Assembly: GCA_023423335.1 (NCBI GenBank)
Contig: JAFAFU010000025.1
Span: forward strand, 1-64,000
Source: Bacillota bacterium
GTDB taxonomy: Bacteria; Bacillota; Clostridia; Lachnospirales; Lachnospiraceae
Reading direction: 5' to 3'
DNA: 64,000 nucleotides
Shown here one piece after another: positions 1-8,721 of this stretch. Positions within the stretch are counted from its first letter, which is position 1, and every line of letters begins with the position of its first letter. Made by a program: the position numbers and the translations under genes. Below the pieces are notes generated by a model, which was given only the letters and a program-made list of their open reading frames with translations, did not search any database and was not told where the DNA came from.

Positions 1-179
1 TCATGACACCGATGGCATATCATAATAAATATATTTTAGCCGCATGAAAGAATACCGCCAGTCTATAAACAACTGGCGGTAGAAATAATTTTAATTATTC
101 AATGTCCCACTTGACGGTAGCACACCACGCAAAATACCGGAAGTCAGGGGGTATTTTTTATATTATCTTTTAAGATTCA

Positions 180-400
180 GGTGTCAAAAGCCCTTCGGGC
201 ATCATGGCTTCGTCAATCTGCACATTCACTAACGATATAGAAGTGATACAGAACATAGTTCGATGAGCAACTGTTATGAAGTCGTTGGCACTTCATCCAA
301 GCGGGAAGCGTGTTGCGAATGAACTATGTTCTGTATCACATTATTGCCAGCTAAACCGTGCAAATTGACGAAGTCATATTTTGAATTTGCTTTTGACACC
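180..400. repeat. 221-bp imperfect palindrome (MITE-like element or structured RNA)
   Basis: The segment folds back on itself over its whole length. GGTGTCAAAAGC (180-191) is complementary to 389-400. The 16 bases at 208-223 pair with 358-373 with one mismatch. GTGATACAGAACATAGTTC (243-261) is a perfect inverted match to 321-339. A 7-bp apical stem ATGAAGT/ACTTCAT lies at 276-296. The outer ends are 12-bp perfect terminal inverted repeats, as in a small non-autonomous transposable element, but I could not identify target-site duplications. It contains no credible gene and ends 5 bases from the stop of the hydrogenase-like gene. Upstream (1-179) I see only a 9-bp hairpin (54-80) with no convincing U-tract. 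A structured RNA or a bidirectional terminator region are the alternatives. Confidence 0.6.
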
Positions 401-405
401 ATCTC

Positions 406-1656
406 TCAGTCAAAGCTCCGGGTGAAGATATCGCTCTTCTCCAGCAGGCTTTCTATGGTATCAAGACCCAGCCGGTGCAGCAACTCGATCACATAGGGGT
501 TATCAATCGGAGTCGGATAAGTCGCGGCGTCTCCGTATTCTTCCACATGAATTCTCCCCTGCTCGTGAGGAATGAGCGCTCTGGGTCCGCCGACACAGCC
601 GCCGACGCAGCCCATTCCTTCATAGAAGTTGGCATCAATCTTCCCGGCCATCAGATCGTTTACCATTGCCCTGCAGGCGGGTACTCCGTCTGCCTGCTTT
701 GTATGAATGGAAATGTTCCGGTGCGGATTTAACCGTTCCAGGGTAAGAGCCACGGCTTCACTGACACCTCCGGTATGGGCATAGATTCTTCCCGCGCGGG
801 AGGAGTGGTCTTTTTCACTCTCCTCCATATCGGCAGGGATAATCTCCATAACATTAAAGATGTCCTGTATCTCTTGAAAGGTTAGTACATAGTCAACGGC
901 ATCGGCAATATCCTTCTCCCTTGCCTCCGCCTTTTTTGCCAGGCAGGGACCGATAAATACCGTCAGGGCATCGGGATGCATTACCTTCACCGCACGGCCG
1001 CTGGCAATCATGGGGGATACAGCCGGAGGAACATGGGGCACCAGCTCTTGATAGATTTTGCGGATCATTGCAATCCAGACCGGACAGCAGCAGCTGGTCA
1101 GCTGATAATCTTTTTCAGTCTTTATATTGGTATCAAACTCCAAGGCTTCTTTTAAGGTAAGAATGTCTGCGAATAAAGCTACCTCAATCATCCCGTCAAA
1201 ACCGATCTGCTTCAGGGCATTCCGAAGCTTACCCGGTGTCACCCCGTTGCTGAATTGACCCAGAAAGGCCGGCGCAATCAGAGCATAGGCAAGACCCTTA
1301 TGGGAACGGATCGCCTGAAGGGCAGGGATGACATCCTTGCTGCTGGTCAGCTTTTTTGCCCGGCACTCCTGTGTGCAATAGGAACAGCCCGCGCATAAAT
1401 CCTCGTCAAACTTAATCTCACCGGTCTCACCGGGATGGATGGCGTGGAAGGGACAAACATTAACGCAATGCCGGTCATCCTCACAATCGCATTCTCCGCT
1501 ATGCCAGATCAGGGGGTGTTTTTTGGGATGAAGGAGACAGTCCAGCTGATGTACGTCAAAGGGATCCAGAGAGTTTAAATAGTCCTCCTGCCTGTCCCCG
1601 GCCGTAGCTGCCAGCAGCTCCCGGTATAACTCATCAAATGTCTTCAAACACTGCAC
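406..1656 (-). CDS. Monomeric [FeFe]-hydrogenase-like iron-sulfur protein
   Basis: This 416-aa cytoplasmic protein carries two N-terminal [4Fe-4S] ferredoxin-type sites (HCVNVCP, and CAGCSYCTQEC near residues 90-100). A C-terminal hydrogenase large-subunit domain follows. The three H-cluster signatures are present in variant form: TSCCCPVW, FIGPCLAKKAEA and EGMGCVGGCVGGP. They supply the four cysteines expected to hold the active-site cluster. The GPCxAKK form of the second motif resembles the putative sensory or otherwise divergent hydrogenase groups rather than the classical MPCxxKK catalytic group. H2 turnover is therefore not certain; redox sensing is an alternative. No maturase, partner flavoprotein or PAS domain is adjacent. 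It is a single gene transcribed away from the following cluster. ATG start; the upstream bases (AACGAGGTG) give a GAGG ribosome binding site. Confidence 0.85.
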   Translation of the reverse strand: MQCLKTFDELYRELLAATAGDRQEDYLNSLDPFDVHQLDCLLHPKKHPLIWHSGECDCEDDRHCVNVCPFHAIHPGETGEIKFDEDLCAGCSYCTQECRAKKLTSSKDVIPALQAIRSHKGLAYALIAPAFLGQFSNGVTPGKLRNALKQIGFDGMIEVALFADILTLKEALEFDTNIKTEKDYQLTSCCCPVWIAMIRKIYQELVPHVPPAVSPMIASGRAVKVMHPDALTVFIGPCLAKKAEAREKDIADAVDYVLTFQEIQDIFNVMEIIPADMEESEKDHSSRAGRIYAHTGGVSEAVALTLERLNPHRNISIHTKQADGVPACRAMVNDLMAGKIDANFYEGMGCVGGCVGGPRALIPHEQGRIHVEEYGDAATYPTPIDNPYVIELLHRLGLDTIESLLEKSDIFTRSFD

Positions 1657-2072
1657 CTCGTTTCGTGAATTTTGTCAAACATAATAAATTTATTATAATC
1701 GAATTTATGATACATGGAAATATCAATACAGATGAATAGAAGGAACACAGATCGTTCTACAATTAATCCCAAATGATACCACACATGTAGAATAAATTCA
1801 GAGAGAAGTAACTATCTAAAAATCATCTGCAATATTAGATTGGTAAAGAATGTAAATTATTACTAATTCAACAGAATGACGGAACACTGCACCGGATAGC
1901 GGAAGTACTATTGGTATTATCCGCATTAATATCATCATTATTCCAATCTTAGCTTTACTAGGTTCCCAATTTGATTTATAATAATAGATAAATTGCGGGA
2001 AGGATTTGGAAATGTATATTTTTATCCGCAGGGGAAAATCTAATTAGAAAATCCAGGATATGAGGTATCGAG
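1657..2072. other. AT-rich divergent intergenic region
   Basis: These 416 bases separate the minus-strand hydrogenase-like gene from the plus-strand VanZ-like gene and must hold promoters for both. The sequence is strongly AT-rich. I see no open frame with a ribosome binding site, no riboswitch and no clean terminator. I could not choose a convincing -35/-10 pair for either direction. Confidence 0.5.
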
Positions 2073-2555
2073 TTGAAGGATCGGACAAAGAGTTATCTAA
2101 AGAAAACCTTTCGGGTGTTTTTTTATTTATATATTATTATTTTATCATATTTTTTGTTTTTCAGTGAATCGTTCGGAAGAGATACGGTTACGGAAGGTTA
2201 CCGATATAATATGAAGCTGCTGGTGGAAATCAGAAGATTTATCAATTACCCGGGTCAAAACTATGAGCTGTTTCTGATTAATATAATAGGTAATGTCATT
2301 GCGTTTATGCCCTTCGGCTTTCTGCTCCCGTTATTGAATAAAAAATACCGCAGGTTTTTTTATATTGCTTTTTTATGCCTGATGTTCAGCCTGGCCGCGG
2401 AAGTAATCCAGCTGCTGACCCAGGTAGGAATTTTTGATGTGGATGATCTTCTGTTAAATACCACCGGAGGCATTCTGGGTTATTTGCTGTTCGCAATCAG
2501 TAACCTGATTTACCGCCGGATCCAGCCTGTCAGGCCCCGGAGGGAGGGGAAATAA
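2073..2555 (+). CDS. VanZ-like family membrane protein
   Basis: This 160-aa integral membrane protein has the VanZ signature. It has an N-terminal hydrophobic helix, then NIIGNVIAFMPFGFLLPLL, a third helix with SLAAEVIQLLTQ, and the acidic turn FDVDDLLLNTTGG leading into the last helix. VanZ of the Tn1546 vancomycin cluster gives low-level teicoplanin resistance. Chromosomal family members like this one are common and mostly uncharacterised, so resistance should not be assumed. The start is TTG, chosen because GAGGT lies 8 bases upstream and no ATG is closer to the conserved region. It sits 1 base before the next gene, so the two are probably co-transcribed. Confidence 0.85.
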   Translation: MKDRTKSYLKKTFRVFFYLYIIILSYFLFFSESFGRDTVTEGYRYNMKLLVEIRRFINYPGQNYELFLINIIGNVIAFMPFGFLLPLLNKKYRRFFYIAFLCLMFSLAAEVIQLLTQVGIFDVDDLLLNTTGGILGYLLFAISNLIYRRIQPVRPRREGK

Positions 2556-2556
2556 G

Positions 2557-2889
2557 ATGCGGAATATATTTAAGAAGACGGAAATGATACACTTTTCAGG
2601 AAGGAAGCATTCCAAGCTGGGTATTTTTTCGGCGGTAATCGGCATTGCAGTGATATTGGGCTTCCTTACCGTCAGTATCATATCCGGGGCTATGAAGGGA
2701 AAAGGCGGAGAGCTACTTGGTATTATCGGTCTTCTGCTCTTTGCTCTGGCAGTATCCGGCTTTGTATTGTCCTATAAGGCACTGAAGCAGAGAGATATCT
2801 TTTATCGCTTTCCCTTGATAGGCGCAGTATTAAACGGGTTTATGACGATATTGTTTGTCATTATATATATCCTGGGCTTTGCCGGATGA
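2557..2889 (+). CDS. Small membrane protein, DUF6142-like
   Basis: A 110-aa protein with a basic N-terminus containing HFSGRKHSKLGIFS, followed by three predicted membrane helices (about residues 22-45, 52-73 and 88-108). The GRKHSKLG motif and the overall three-helix layout match small Lachnospiraceae proteins grouped as DUF6142. This assignment is from memory and not searched. It starts 1 base after the VanZ-like stop, with the AGGGAGGGG ribosome binding site lying inside the upstream gene. The function is unknown. Confidence 0.7.
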   Translation: MRNIFKKTEMIHFSGRKHSKLGIFSAVIGIAVILGFLTVSIISGAMKGKGGELLGIIGLLLFALAVSGFVLSYKALKQRDIFYRFPLIGAVLNGFMTILFVIIYILGFAG

Positions 2890-2966
2890 TACTTAAGGGG
2901 TAATTCTGTAAATTGGTCAAATATAGCAGAAGGGACGGCGGGCGTCTCCCGCGGATAGGAGTGCAT

Positions 2967-5042
2967 ATGGATAACAACATAATCCTGGAAGAGCAGGAGG
3001 AAATAAAGGAGCGTTATGATCTGGCGATGGAACGAATTCGCTCCATTGAGGATGAGAGGACGGTGAAAGAGCCTTATAGGGAATACTTTCGAAAAACAGC
3101 CGGCTTTCTCCTGCTGGTGAAGAGAGTGGAGGATTTAGCGGCGGATAACCGTATCGGCAGCCTGAGCTTAAAAGAGCAGCAGGCTTTGAACCGGAGCCTG
3201 TTTGAGGATATCACGGGTGATAATTACAATGAAAGCTATGCTAATCTGGCTTATGCCTGCAGACTGATGGGGAATAAGCATGGTAAGCTTCTGGCGTTTC
3301 TCTATGCGGAGCTGCGGGGATTGATTATTTATGCATATGAGCATCGGATAACGGAGCTTACGATATATCTGGAGCTGTTTATTGAGATTTACAATTTCTA
3401 TGAATGGGAGGATGAATTCACCTATAAGGATGTAAAACGGGCCATCTATGATTTCATGAGTGACTACTGTGAATTGCTCGTAAACAGCCGTACTGCCCAG
3501 ATGATTGATACAAACCTGTCCTTTGCAAAAGACATTATTATGGAAGCGGATTTGAAGGATTTAAGCTATCTTTACCGGTTCGGGGAATATATCTCTGATA
3601 ACGAACTGCGGATTGCTGAATTTTTGAACGCCCTGCCGGAGGAACAGGTTCAGGCGATGGCGGATACCTATACCGAGGGTTACCGCTTGGGCTTTATCAC
3701 CAGCCGTAAGCCTCTGGAGACGAAATCCATAGTGAACATCAGATATCATTTAGGCTTTGAGAGGATGATTCGTCTGGCAGTCCGGAATTTTGCGGATATG
3801 GGATTGGAAACAGTCATCTACCGGGCAGCCTGCGGTGCCCTCCATAGGAAACAGCATTTAAAGATTGGGTATCGTGCCACAAGTCCCAATAAGCAGTATG
3901 ACTATGACCACCGTTTTGATATCGGGCTGTTTTTGGATAAAGCTCTAAATGATAAGAGATTATCCGGCCGAAGGGCAGCCCTGGAAAAATTTAAGGACAA
4001 GACCCCTAAGTACGCAGGACCTGCCGTGGTTGAGGTGTTTGGTGAGGAGCTTTTCGCACCTAAGGATAAAAAAGAGACAATTAAGCTGGATAAAAGGCAG
4101 CAGAAATTATATGTAGATTATTATAACGAAGAGAATTTCATCCTGAAGGAATTCTATAAGCTGGATGAGACCTCCTTCACAATTATTTCCTATCCGATTC
4201 CGGAGATTGGGGAGGATTTTGAAGCGATTTTTGCAGAAACGGTGAAGGTGAATACACTGGATAATAAGCAATACACCAAGATCCAGCAAAGCCTTTGCGA
4301 TGCCCTGGATCAGGGGGAATATGTGAGAATCCGGGGTAAGGGACGAAACCATACAGATATGAAGGTTAAGCTTTTTCCCCTTAAGGACAGGGAAAAGGAG
4401 ACCATCTTTGAAAATTGTGTCGCCGATGTCAACATACCGGTCGGTGAAGTATTTACATCACCGGTACTTAAGGGAACAAATGGTATCCTTCATGTTCCCA
4501 AGGTCTATCTGAATCATTTGGAGTACCGGGATCTGGAGCTGCACTTTACCGACGGCCGGACTACGGAGTATAGCTGCAGGAACTTTAATGAAGAAGAGAA
4601 AAATAAAAGCTTTATTAAAGAAAATCTTTTGTTTAATCATGATTTTCTTCCCCTTGGTGAATTTGCCATCGGAACAAATACCGCAGCTTACATGATGGGT
4701 AAGAAATATGATATTGCATCCCGCCTGCCGATCCTGATTGCTGAGAAGACGGGCCCGCATTTTGCAATTGGCGATACCTGTTATCAGATGAGCGAGGACC
4801 TAAAGGTTTACAACCCGGATGGCAAGGAGATTGTTGCCAGGGAAAATGAGATTTCCTTCTTACGGAAGACGGAACCGGCAAAGGCTTATTTTAACTGCCA
4901 TACGGATATTACCCTGCCCTATGATGAGATTTTAGAAATCTCGGTATGCCGGGAGGACGGTTCCATAATTCCGATTATTAAAGACACAAGATTTGTACTG
5001 GAAGGAACACTTGCATTGAATGAAGCCTTTGACCAGGCATAA
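2967..5042 (+). CDS. M29-type aminopeptidase with long N-terminal extension
   Basis: The C-terminal half of this 691-aa protein shows the aminopeptidase T/AmpS (peptidase family M29) pattern: GKGRNHTDMKVKL, NIPVGEVFTSPV, LGEFAIGTN, HFAIGDTCYQ and a final HTD. The two glutamates and the two histidine/aspartate sites match the metal ligands of that family, so it should be a cytoplasmic metallo-aminopeptidase. M29 enzymes are usually about 370-410 aa. Here roughly 290-320 residues of charged, largely helical sequence precede the catalytic part. I chose ATG at 2967, which has AGGAG 5 bases upstream. A TTG at 2913 would add 18 residues but lacks a well-spaced ribosome binding site. The gene lies 77 bases after the DUF6142-like gene and 41 before the ABC ATPase. 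Confidence 0.8.
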   Translation: MDNNIILEEQEEIKERYDLAMERIRSIEDERTVKEPYREYFRKTAGFLLLVKRVEDLAADNRIGSLSLKEQQALNRSLFEDITGDNYNESYANLAYACRLMGNKHGKLLAFLYAELRGLIIYAYEHRITELTIYLELFIEIYNFYEWEDEFTYKDVKRAIYDFMSDYCELLVNSRTAQMIDTNLSFAKDIIMEADLKDLSYLYRFGEYISDNELRIAEFLNALPEEQVQAMADTYTEGYRLGFITSRKPLETKSIVNIRYHLGFERMIRLAVRNFADMGLETVIYRAACGALHRKQHLKIGYRATSPNKQYDYDHRFDIGLFLDKALNDKRLSGRRAALEKFKDKTPKYAGPAVVEVFGEELFAPKDKKETIKLDKRQQKLYVDYYNEENFILKEFYKLDETSFTIISYPIPEIGEDFEAIFAETVKVNTLDNKQYTKIQQSLCDALDQGEYVRIRGKGRNHTDMKVKLFPLKDREKETIFENCVADVNIPVGEVFTSPVLKGTNGILHVPKVYLNHLEYRDLELHFTDGRTTEYSCRNFNEEEKNKSFIKENLLFNHDFLPLGEFAIGTNTAAYMMGKKYDIASRLPILIAEKTGPHFAIGDTCYQMSEDLKVYNPDGKEIVARENEISFLRKTEPAKAYFNCHTDITLPYDEILEISVCREDGSIIPIIKDTRFVLEGTLALNEAFDQA

Positions 5043-5083
5043 GCTTCAGGCGCCGGCCTATTGAAAGGAGGTATGGTTATTTC

Positions 5084-5803
5084 ATGTTAAGGATCACGAA
5101 TTTATCAAAAAGCTACAAGGGTGATGAGAAGGCAGTGGACGGCTTAAGCCTGGAAGTGAAGGCGGGCGATATCTTCGGTTTTATCGGACATAACGGAGCC
5201 GGTAAGACAACCACCATCCGTGCCATAGCAGGCGTGCTTGATTTTGAAGAGGGAGAGATTAAGATTGATGGAAAGTCCATCCAGAGGGAGCCCCTTGCCT
5301 GCAAGAAGGTAACGGCCTATATTCCGGATAATCCGGATCTGTATGAGCATCTGACCGGAATTGGATATCTGAATTTTATCGGTGATATCTATGAGGTGGG
5401 GAAATTTGAGCGTGAAACCCTGATAGAGAAATATGCCGATGCATTTGAGCTGACCGGAAATCTGGGAGATACCATTTCCTCCTATTCCCATGGTATGAAG
5501 CAGAAGCTTGCGGTTATCGCGGCCCTGATACATAGACCGAAGCTTTTAGTCCTGGATGAGCCCTTTGTAGGTCTGGACCCGAAGGCTGCCCATACGCTGA
5601 AGACTATCATGGCCGAACTGTGCAAAGGAGGCAGCGCCATCTTTTTCTCCACCCATGTTCTGGAGGTGGCTGAAAAGCTCTGTAACAAGATTGCGATCAT
5701 CAAGAACGGTAAGCTCGTAGCTTGCGGACTCACCGCTGAGGTAAAGGGAAACCTCAGCCTGGAGGACGTCTTCATGGAACTGATTGACGAGAAGGCCGAG
5801 TAA
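5084..5803 (+). CDS. ABC transporter ATP-binding protein (ABC-2 type exporter)
   Basis: A 239-aa single nucleotide-binding domain. Walker A is GHNGAGKTTT (near residue 35), the signature is SYSHGMKQKL, Walker B is LLVLDEPFVGLDP, and the switch histidine is in FFSTHV. The sequence type fits the CcmA/ABC-2 exporter subfamily. The permease encoded immediately downstream is its expected partner. The transported substrate cannot be read from the sequence. A strong ribosome binding site, GAAAGGAGGT, lies 11 bases before the ATG. Confidence 0.92.
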   Translation: MLRITNLSKSYKGDEKAVDGLSLEVKAGDIFGFIGHNGAGKTTTIRAIAGVLDFEEGEIKIDGKSIQREPLACKKVTAYIPDNPDLYEHLTGIGYLNFIGDIYEVGKFERETLIEKYADAFELTGNLGDTISSYSHGMKQKLAVIAALIHRPKLLVLDEPFVGLDPKAAHTLKTIMAELCKGGSAIFFSTHVLEVAEKLCNKIAIIKNGKLVACGLTAEVKGNLSLEDVFMELIDEKAE

Positions 5804-5816
5804 ACATTCGGCTTTG

Positions 5817-5884
5817 CAAAAAGCACTTACGCACTTTTCGCAAAGTATTTGTATGCCGCCTTTTGGCGGCAGACGGAGGTTATG
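5817..5884 (+). promoter_or_regulatory. Leader hairpins before ABC-2 permease
   Basis: Between the ATPase and the permease there are two stems. CTTTGCAAAAAGC pairs imperfectly with the stretch ending in TTTTCGCAAAG. A perfect GCCGCC-TTTT-GGCGGC hairpin at 5855-5870 follows, sitting 5 bases ahead of the GGAGG ribosome binding site. The sequence from TATTTGT to GGAGGT closely resembles the leader before the Hint gene (39041-39077). It may act on translation or mRNA stability, or be a dispersed repeat. Confidence 0.5.
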
Positions 5885-7456
5885 ATGAAGAAAATCATGC
5901 GTTTAGTCAGTGTCCAGATATGGGCATTGCTCGGAGATATGTTATCGCTCGGGGACACGAAAAGGAAACGGCCCAAGGTATTATACCTGGGAATAATCCT
6001 GTTTGTTACCGTTATGGGCGGTGTTGCCTTTTTCTATTGCTACATGATTGGAAAAGGACTGCTGCTGTATGATGGTATCGAACTGCTGCCGCCGCTTATT
6101 ATGGCGGTTACGAGTATCATAATACTGATGACTACGGTATTTAAAATTAAGGGAACTATTTTCGGATTTCGGGATTATGATATGATTATGTCGTTGCCGG
6201 TAAGCACAGCGGGAGTCGTCGCCAGCAGGGTAATCCTGCTGTATTGCGTCAATTTTCTGTTTGTACTCATGATTATGGTTCCGATGATGACGGCATACGG
6301 AATATTGGTTAAACCCGATATTTTTTTCTATTTGACCGGTACCATAGCTATGTTTTTCGTACCTCTGGTACCGATTATCCTGGCTTCGGTGCTGGGGACC
6401 CTGGTCACCTTTGCCGCTTCCAGATTCCGTCACAGCAATTTGGTTGTTATCCTGATTTCCATCATCGCTTTATTTTCCATAATGAGTCTTTCCTTTGCTT
6501 CCGGTAAATCAGGAGAGGAAATGGTAAATCTGAGCAAAGCCCTGACGGAGCAGGTGAACTCTATCTATCCTCTGGCCCAGCTGTATACCAGGGCGGTATG
6601 CGATTATGATATGGCCGCCTTGGCTTCCTTTCTGTTGTATTCTTTGGGAAGCTTCGGCATTTTTTCCTATATTATCGGAAAACTGTTTAAGAAGGTAAAC
6701 TCCGCCATAATGACCGGAAGAAGCCGTTCGAATTATAAATTGGGCGGGTTAAAGGCGTCGACTCCGTTTAAGGCGTTATTCATAAAAGAGCTGAAGCGTT
6801 ATTTTTCATCTCCGCTTTATGTACTGAATACCGGATTTGGAATAGTACTTCTTACGGTCGGAGCCCTTGCCCTGATCTTTGTGGACCTGGAAAAATTGCT
6901 GGGGGACTCCCAGGCAGTCGGCTTATTGTTAACAGGCGGACCGATTGCCGTATCCTTCTGCGTCGTTACAGCCTGTACGACGATGGCCTCCATCTCCTTG
7001 GAGGGAAAAAATCTCTGGATAATCAAATCCCTTCCGGTGCCTGCAAAGACGGTATTTCTCTCTAAGATAGCCGTAAATTTGCTGGTTACCGCTCCTGCGG
7101 TCATGGATGCCCTTTTGATTACCCTGGTGCTGGACCTGGGCTTTATCAGAGGGATATTCATGGTACTGGTCACTGTGGTCTGTTCCGTGTTCATCGCACT
7201 CCTGGGGTTATTATTGAACCTGAAGCTGCCGAACTTTACCTGGACGACGGAGGTTATTGTCATTAAGCAGAGTGCAGCCGCTTTGGTATCATTATTTACC
7301 GGGTTTATCTTCGTGGGGCTACAGGCACTGCTGCTGGGGGTGTTGGGAGACTTCGTACCGGCATATCTGATTTATCTCTGCCTGATGGCAGTTGTGGACG
7401 GTATTCTGTATCGGACATTGATGTCTTATGGGGTAAAGCGCTTTCATACTCTGTAG
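5885..7456 (+). CDS. ABC-2 type permease, large
   Basis: A 523-aa polytopic membrane protein with about 12 hydrophobic segments. Its cytoplasmic loops include DYDMIMSLPVS and LEGKNLWIIKSLPVP, both seen in the large bacterial ABC-2 permeases that pair with single CcmA-like ATPases. The two similar loops suggest the protein is built from two related halves. ATG at 5885 is preferred because GGAGG ends 5 bases upstream. ATG at 5882 is too close to the ribosome binding site, and the TTG at 5849 lies inside the leader hairpin region. It probably forms an exporter with the upstream ATPase; the substrate is unknown. Confidence 0.85.
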   Translation: MKKIMRLVSVQIWALLGDMLSLGDTKRKRPKVLYLGIILFVTVMGGVAFFYCYMIGKGLLLYDGIELLPPLIMAVTSIIILMTTVFKIKGTIFGFRDYDMIMSLPVSTAGVVASRVILLYCVNFLFVLMIMVPMMTAYGILVKPDIFFYLTGTIAMFFVPLVPIILASVLGTLVTFAASRFRHSNLVVILISIIALFSIMSLSFASGKSGEEMVNLSKALTEQVNSIYPLAQLYTRAVCDYDMAALASFLLYSLGSFGIFSYIIGKLFKKVNSAIMTGRSRSNYKLGGLKASTPFKALFIKELKRYFSSPLYVLNTGFGIVLLTVGALALIFVDLEKLLGDSQAVGLLLTGGPIAVSFCVVTACTTMASISLEGKNLWIIKSLPVPAKTVFLSKIAVNLLVTAPAVMDALLITLVLDLGFIRGIFMVLVTVVCSVFIALLGLLLNLKLPNFTWTTEVIVIKQSAAALVSLFTGFIFVGLQALLLGVLGDFVPAYLIYLCLMAVVDGILYRTLMSYGVKRFHTL

Positions 7457-7600
7457 GAACAGGGAAGGCATCCGGAAAATGGCTTCAGGCATCCAGGCCG
7501 GTATGGTCTGCCTGAAGATTAGATAATGTGTACTTATGAATGACACCGGAATTATTAGGTGCGTTAATAAATAGCATAAGTATTTTTTCGATGAAAAATA

Positions 7601-7629
7601 ACGACAAACCCTAGGGAATGTGCTAGAAT
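7601..7629 (+). promoter_or_regulatory. Sigma-A promoter for purM-purN-purD
   Basis: ACGACA (7601-7606) and an extended -10, TGC-TAGAAT (TAGAAT at 7624-7629), are separated by 17 bases and lie 66 bases upstream of purM. I see no purine riboswitch or PurR box in the leader. Confidence 0.55.
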
Positions 7630-7695
7630 GTTGGCAGAATGATCGTGAGATACGGGATACATTGATAATGATATCCTGATAGGAGGAATTGCTGT

Positions 7696-8721
7696 ATGGA
7701 TTATAAAAAAGCTGGAGTGGATATCGAAGCCGGGTATAAGGCCGTGGAATTGATGAAGGAGCATATCCGGGGAACCATGCGGAAGGAAGTGCTGGGTGAT
7801 ATCGGGGGCTTCTCCGGAGCATTTTCACTTGCGGGCTTTAAAAACATGGAGCAGCCGACTCTGGTTTCAGGAACGGATGGAGTGGGGACAAAGCTCAAGC
7901 TCGCATTTTTGCTGGATAAGCATGATACCGTCGGTATCGACTGCGTAGCTATGTGCGTGAACGATATTGCCTGCGCCGGCGCAGAACCTTTATTCTTCCT
8001 TGATTATATTGCCTGCGGCAAGAATGAGCCGGAGAAAATCGCCACTATTGTGAAGGGTGTGGCTGAGGGCTGCAAGCAGGCCGGGGCGGCGTTAATCGGC
8101 GGTGAGACGGCTGAGATGCCCGGCTTCTATCCGGAGGATGAATATGATATGGCAGGTTTTGCCGTGGGGATTATTGACCAGAAGAAGCTAATCAATGGTG
8201 CCGCTATGAGGAGCGGGGATGTACTGATCGGGATCGCCTCCTCCGGTATCCATAGCAATGGTTATTCCTTGGTCAGAAAGGTATTCCGTATGCAGCGGGA
8301 GACGCTGGATACCTATTATGAAGTCCTGGGCTCTTCCCTGGGTGAGACGCTGCTTACGCCAACCAAAATATATGTGAAGGCATTGCAGGAGCTGAAGGCA
8401 GGCGATGTAACCATTAAGGCCTGCAGCCATATTACAGGCGGAGGCTTTTATGAGAATATCCCCAGAATGCTTCCGGAGGGCATCCATGCCCATATCAATA
8501 AGAACAGCTATGATATTCCGCCGATATTCGGTATGCTTCAAAAGGATGGGGATATCGATGAAAAAATTATGTATAACACCTATAATATGGGCTTGGGAAT
8601 GATGATTGCAGTAGACCCGAAGGATGCGGATAAGGCTGTGAAGCTGATACAGGCAGCAGGGGAGAAGGTATATATCGTCGGAGAAGCCAGGGACGGAATG
8701 AAAGGAGTCAGCTTATGCTAA
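7696..8721 (+). CDS. purM: Phosphoribosylformylglycinamidine cyclo-ligase
   Basis: A 341-aa enzyme that closes the imidazole ring, converting FGAM plus ATP to AIR in de novo purine synthesis. Characteristic sequences are DYKKAGVDIEAG at the start, GTDGVGTKLKLAF, VAMCVNDIACAGAEPLFFLDY, GGETAEMPGFY and SHITGGGFYENIPRMLP, the last being the ATP/phosphate-binding region. Length is normal for PurM. AGGAGG precedes the ATG. The stop overlaps the start of purN by 7 bases, indicating translational coupling. Confidence 0.97.
   Translation: MDYKKAGVDIEAGYKAVELMKEHIRGTMRKEVLGDIGGFSGAFSLAGFKNMEQPTLVSGTDGVGTKLKLAFLLDKHDTVGIDCVAMCVNDIACAGAEPLFFLDYIACGKNEPEKIATIVKGVAEGCKQAGAALIGGETAEMPGFYPEDEYDMAGFAVGIIDQKKLINGAAMRSGDVLIGIASSGIHSNGYSLVRKVFRMQRETLDTYYEVLGSSLGETLLTPTKIYVKALQELKAGDVTIKACSHITGGGFYENIPRMLPEGIHAHINKNSYDIPPIFGMLQKDGDIDEKIMYNTYNMGLGMMIAVDPKDADKAVKLIQAAGEKVYIVGEARDGMKGVSLC

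Noticed and set aside
2073..2555. VanZ-like gene as a glycopeptide resistance determinant
   Set aside because: No vanHAX or vanRS genes nearby; chromosomal VanZ-family proteins are common and mostly unlinked to resistance.
7630..7695. Possible purine riboswitch or PurR box before purM
   Set aside because: No three-way junction, no conserved loop sequences and no CGAA-type PurBox pair in the leader.
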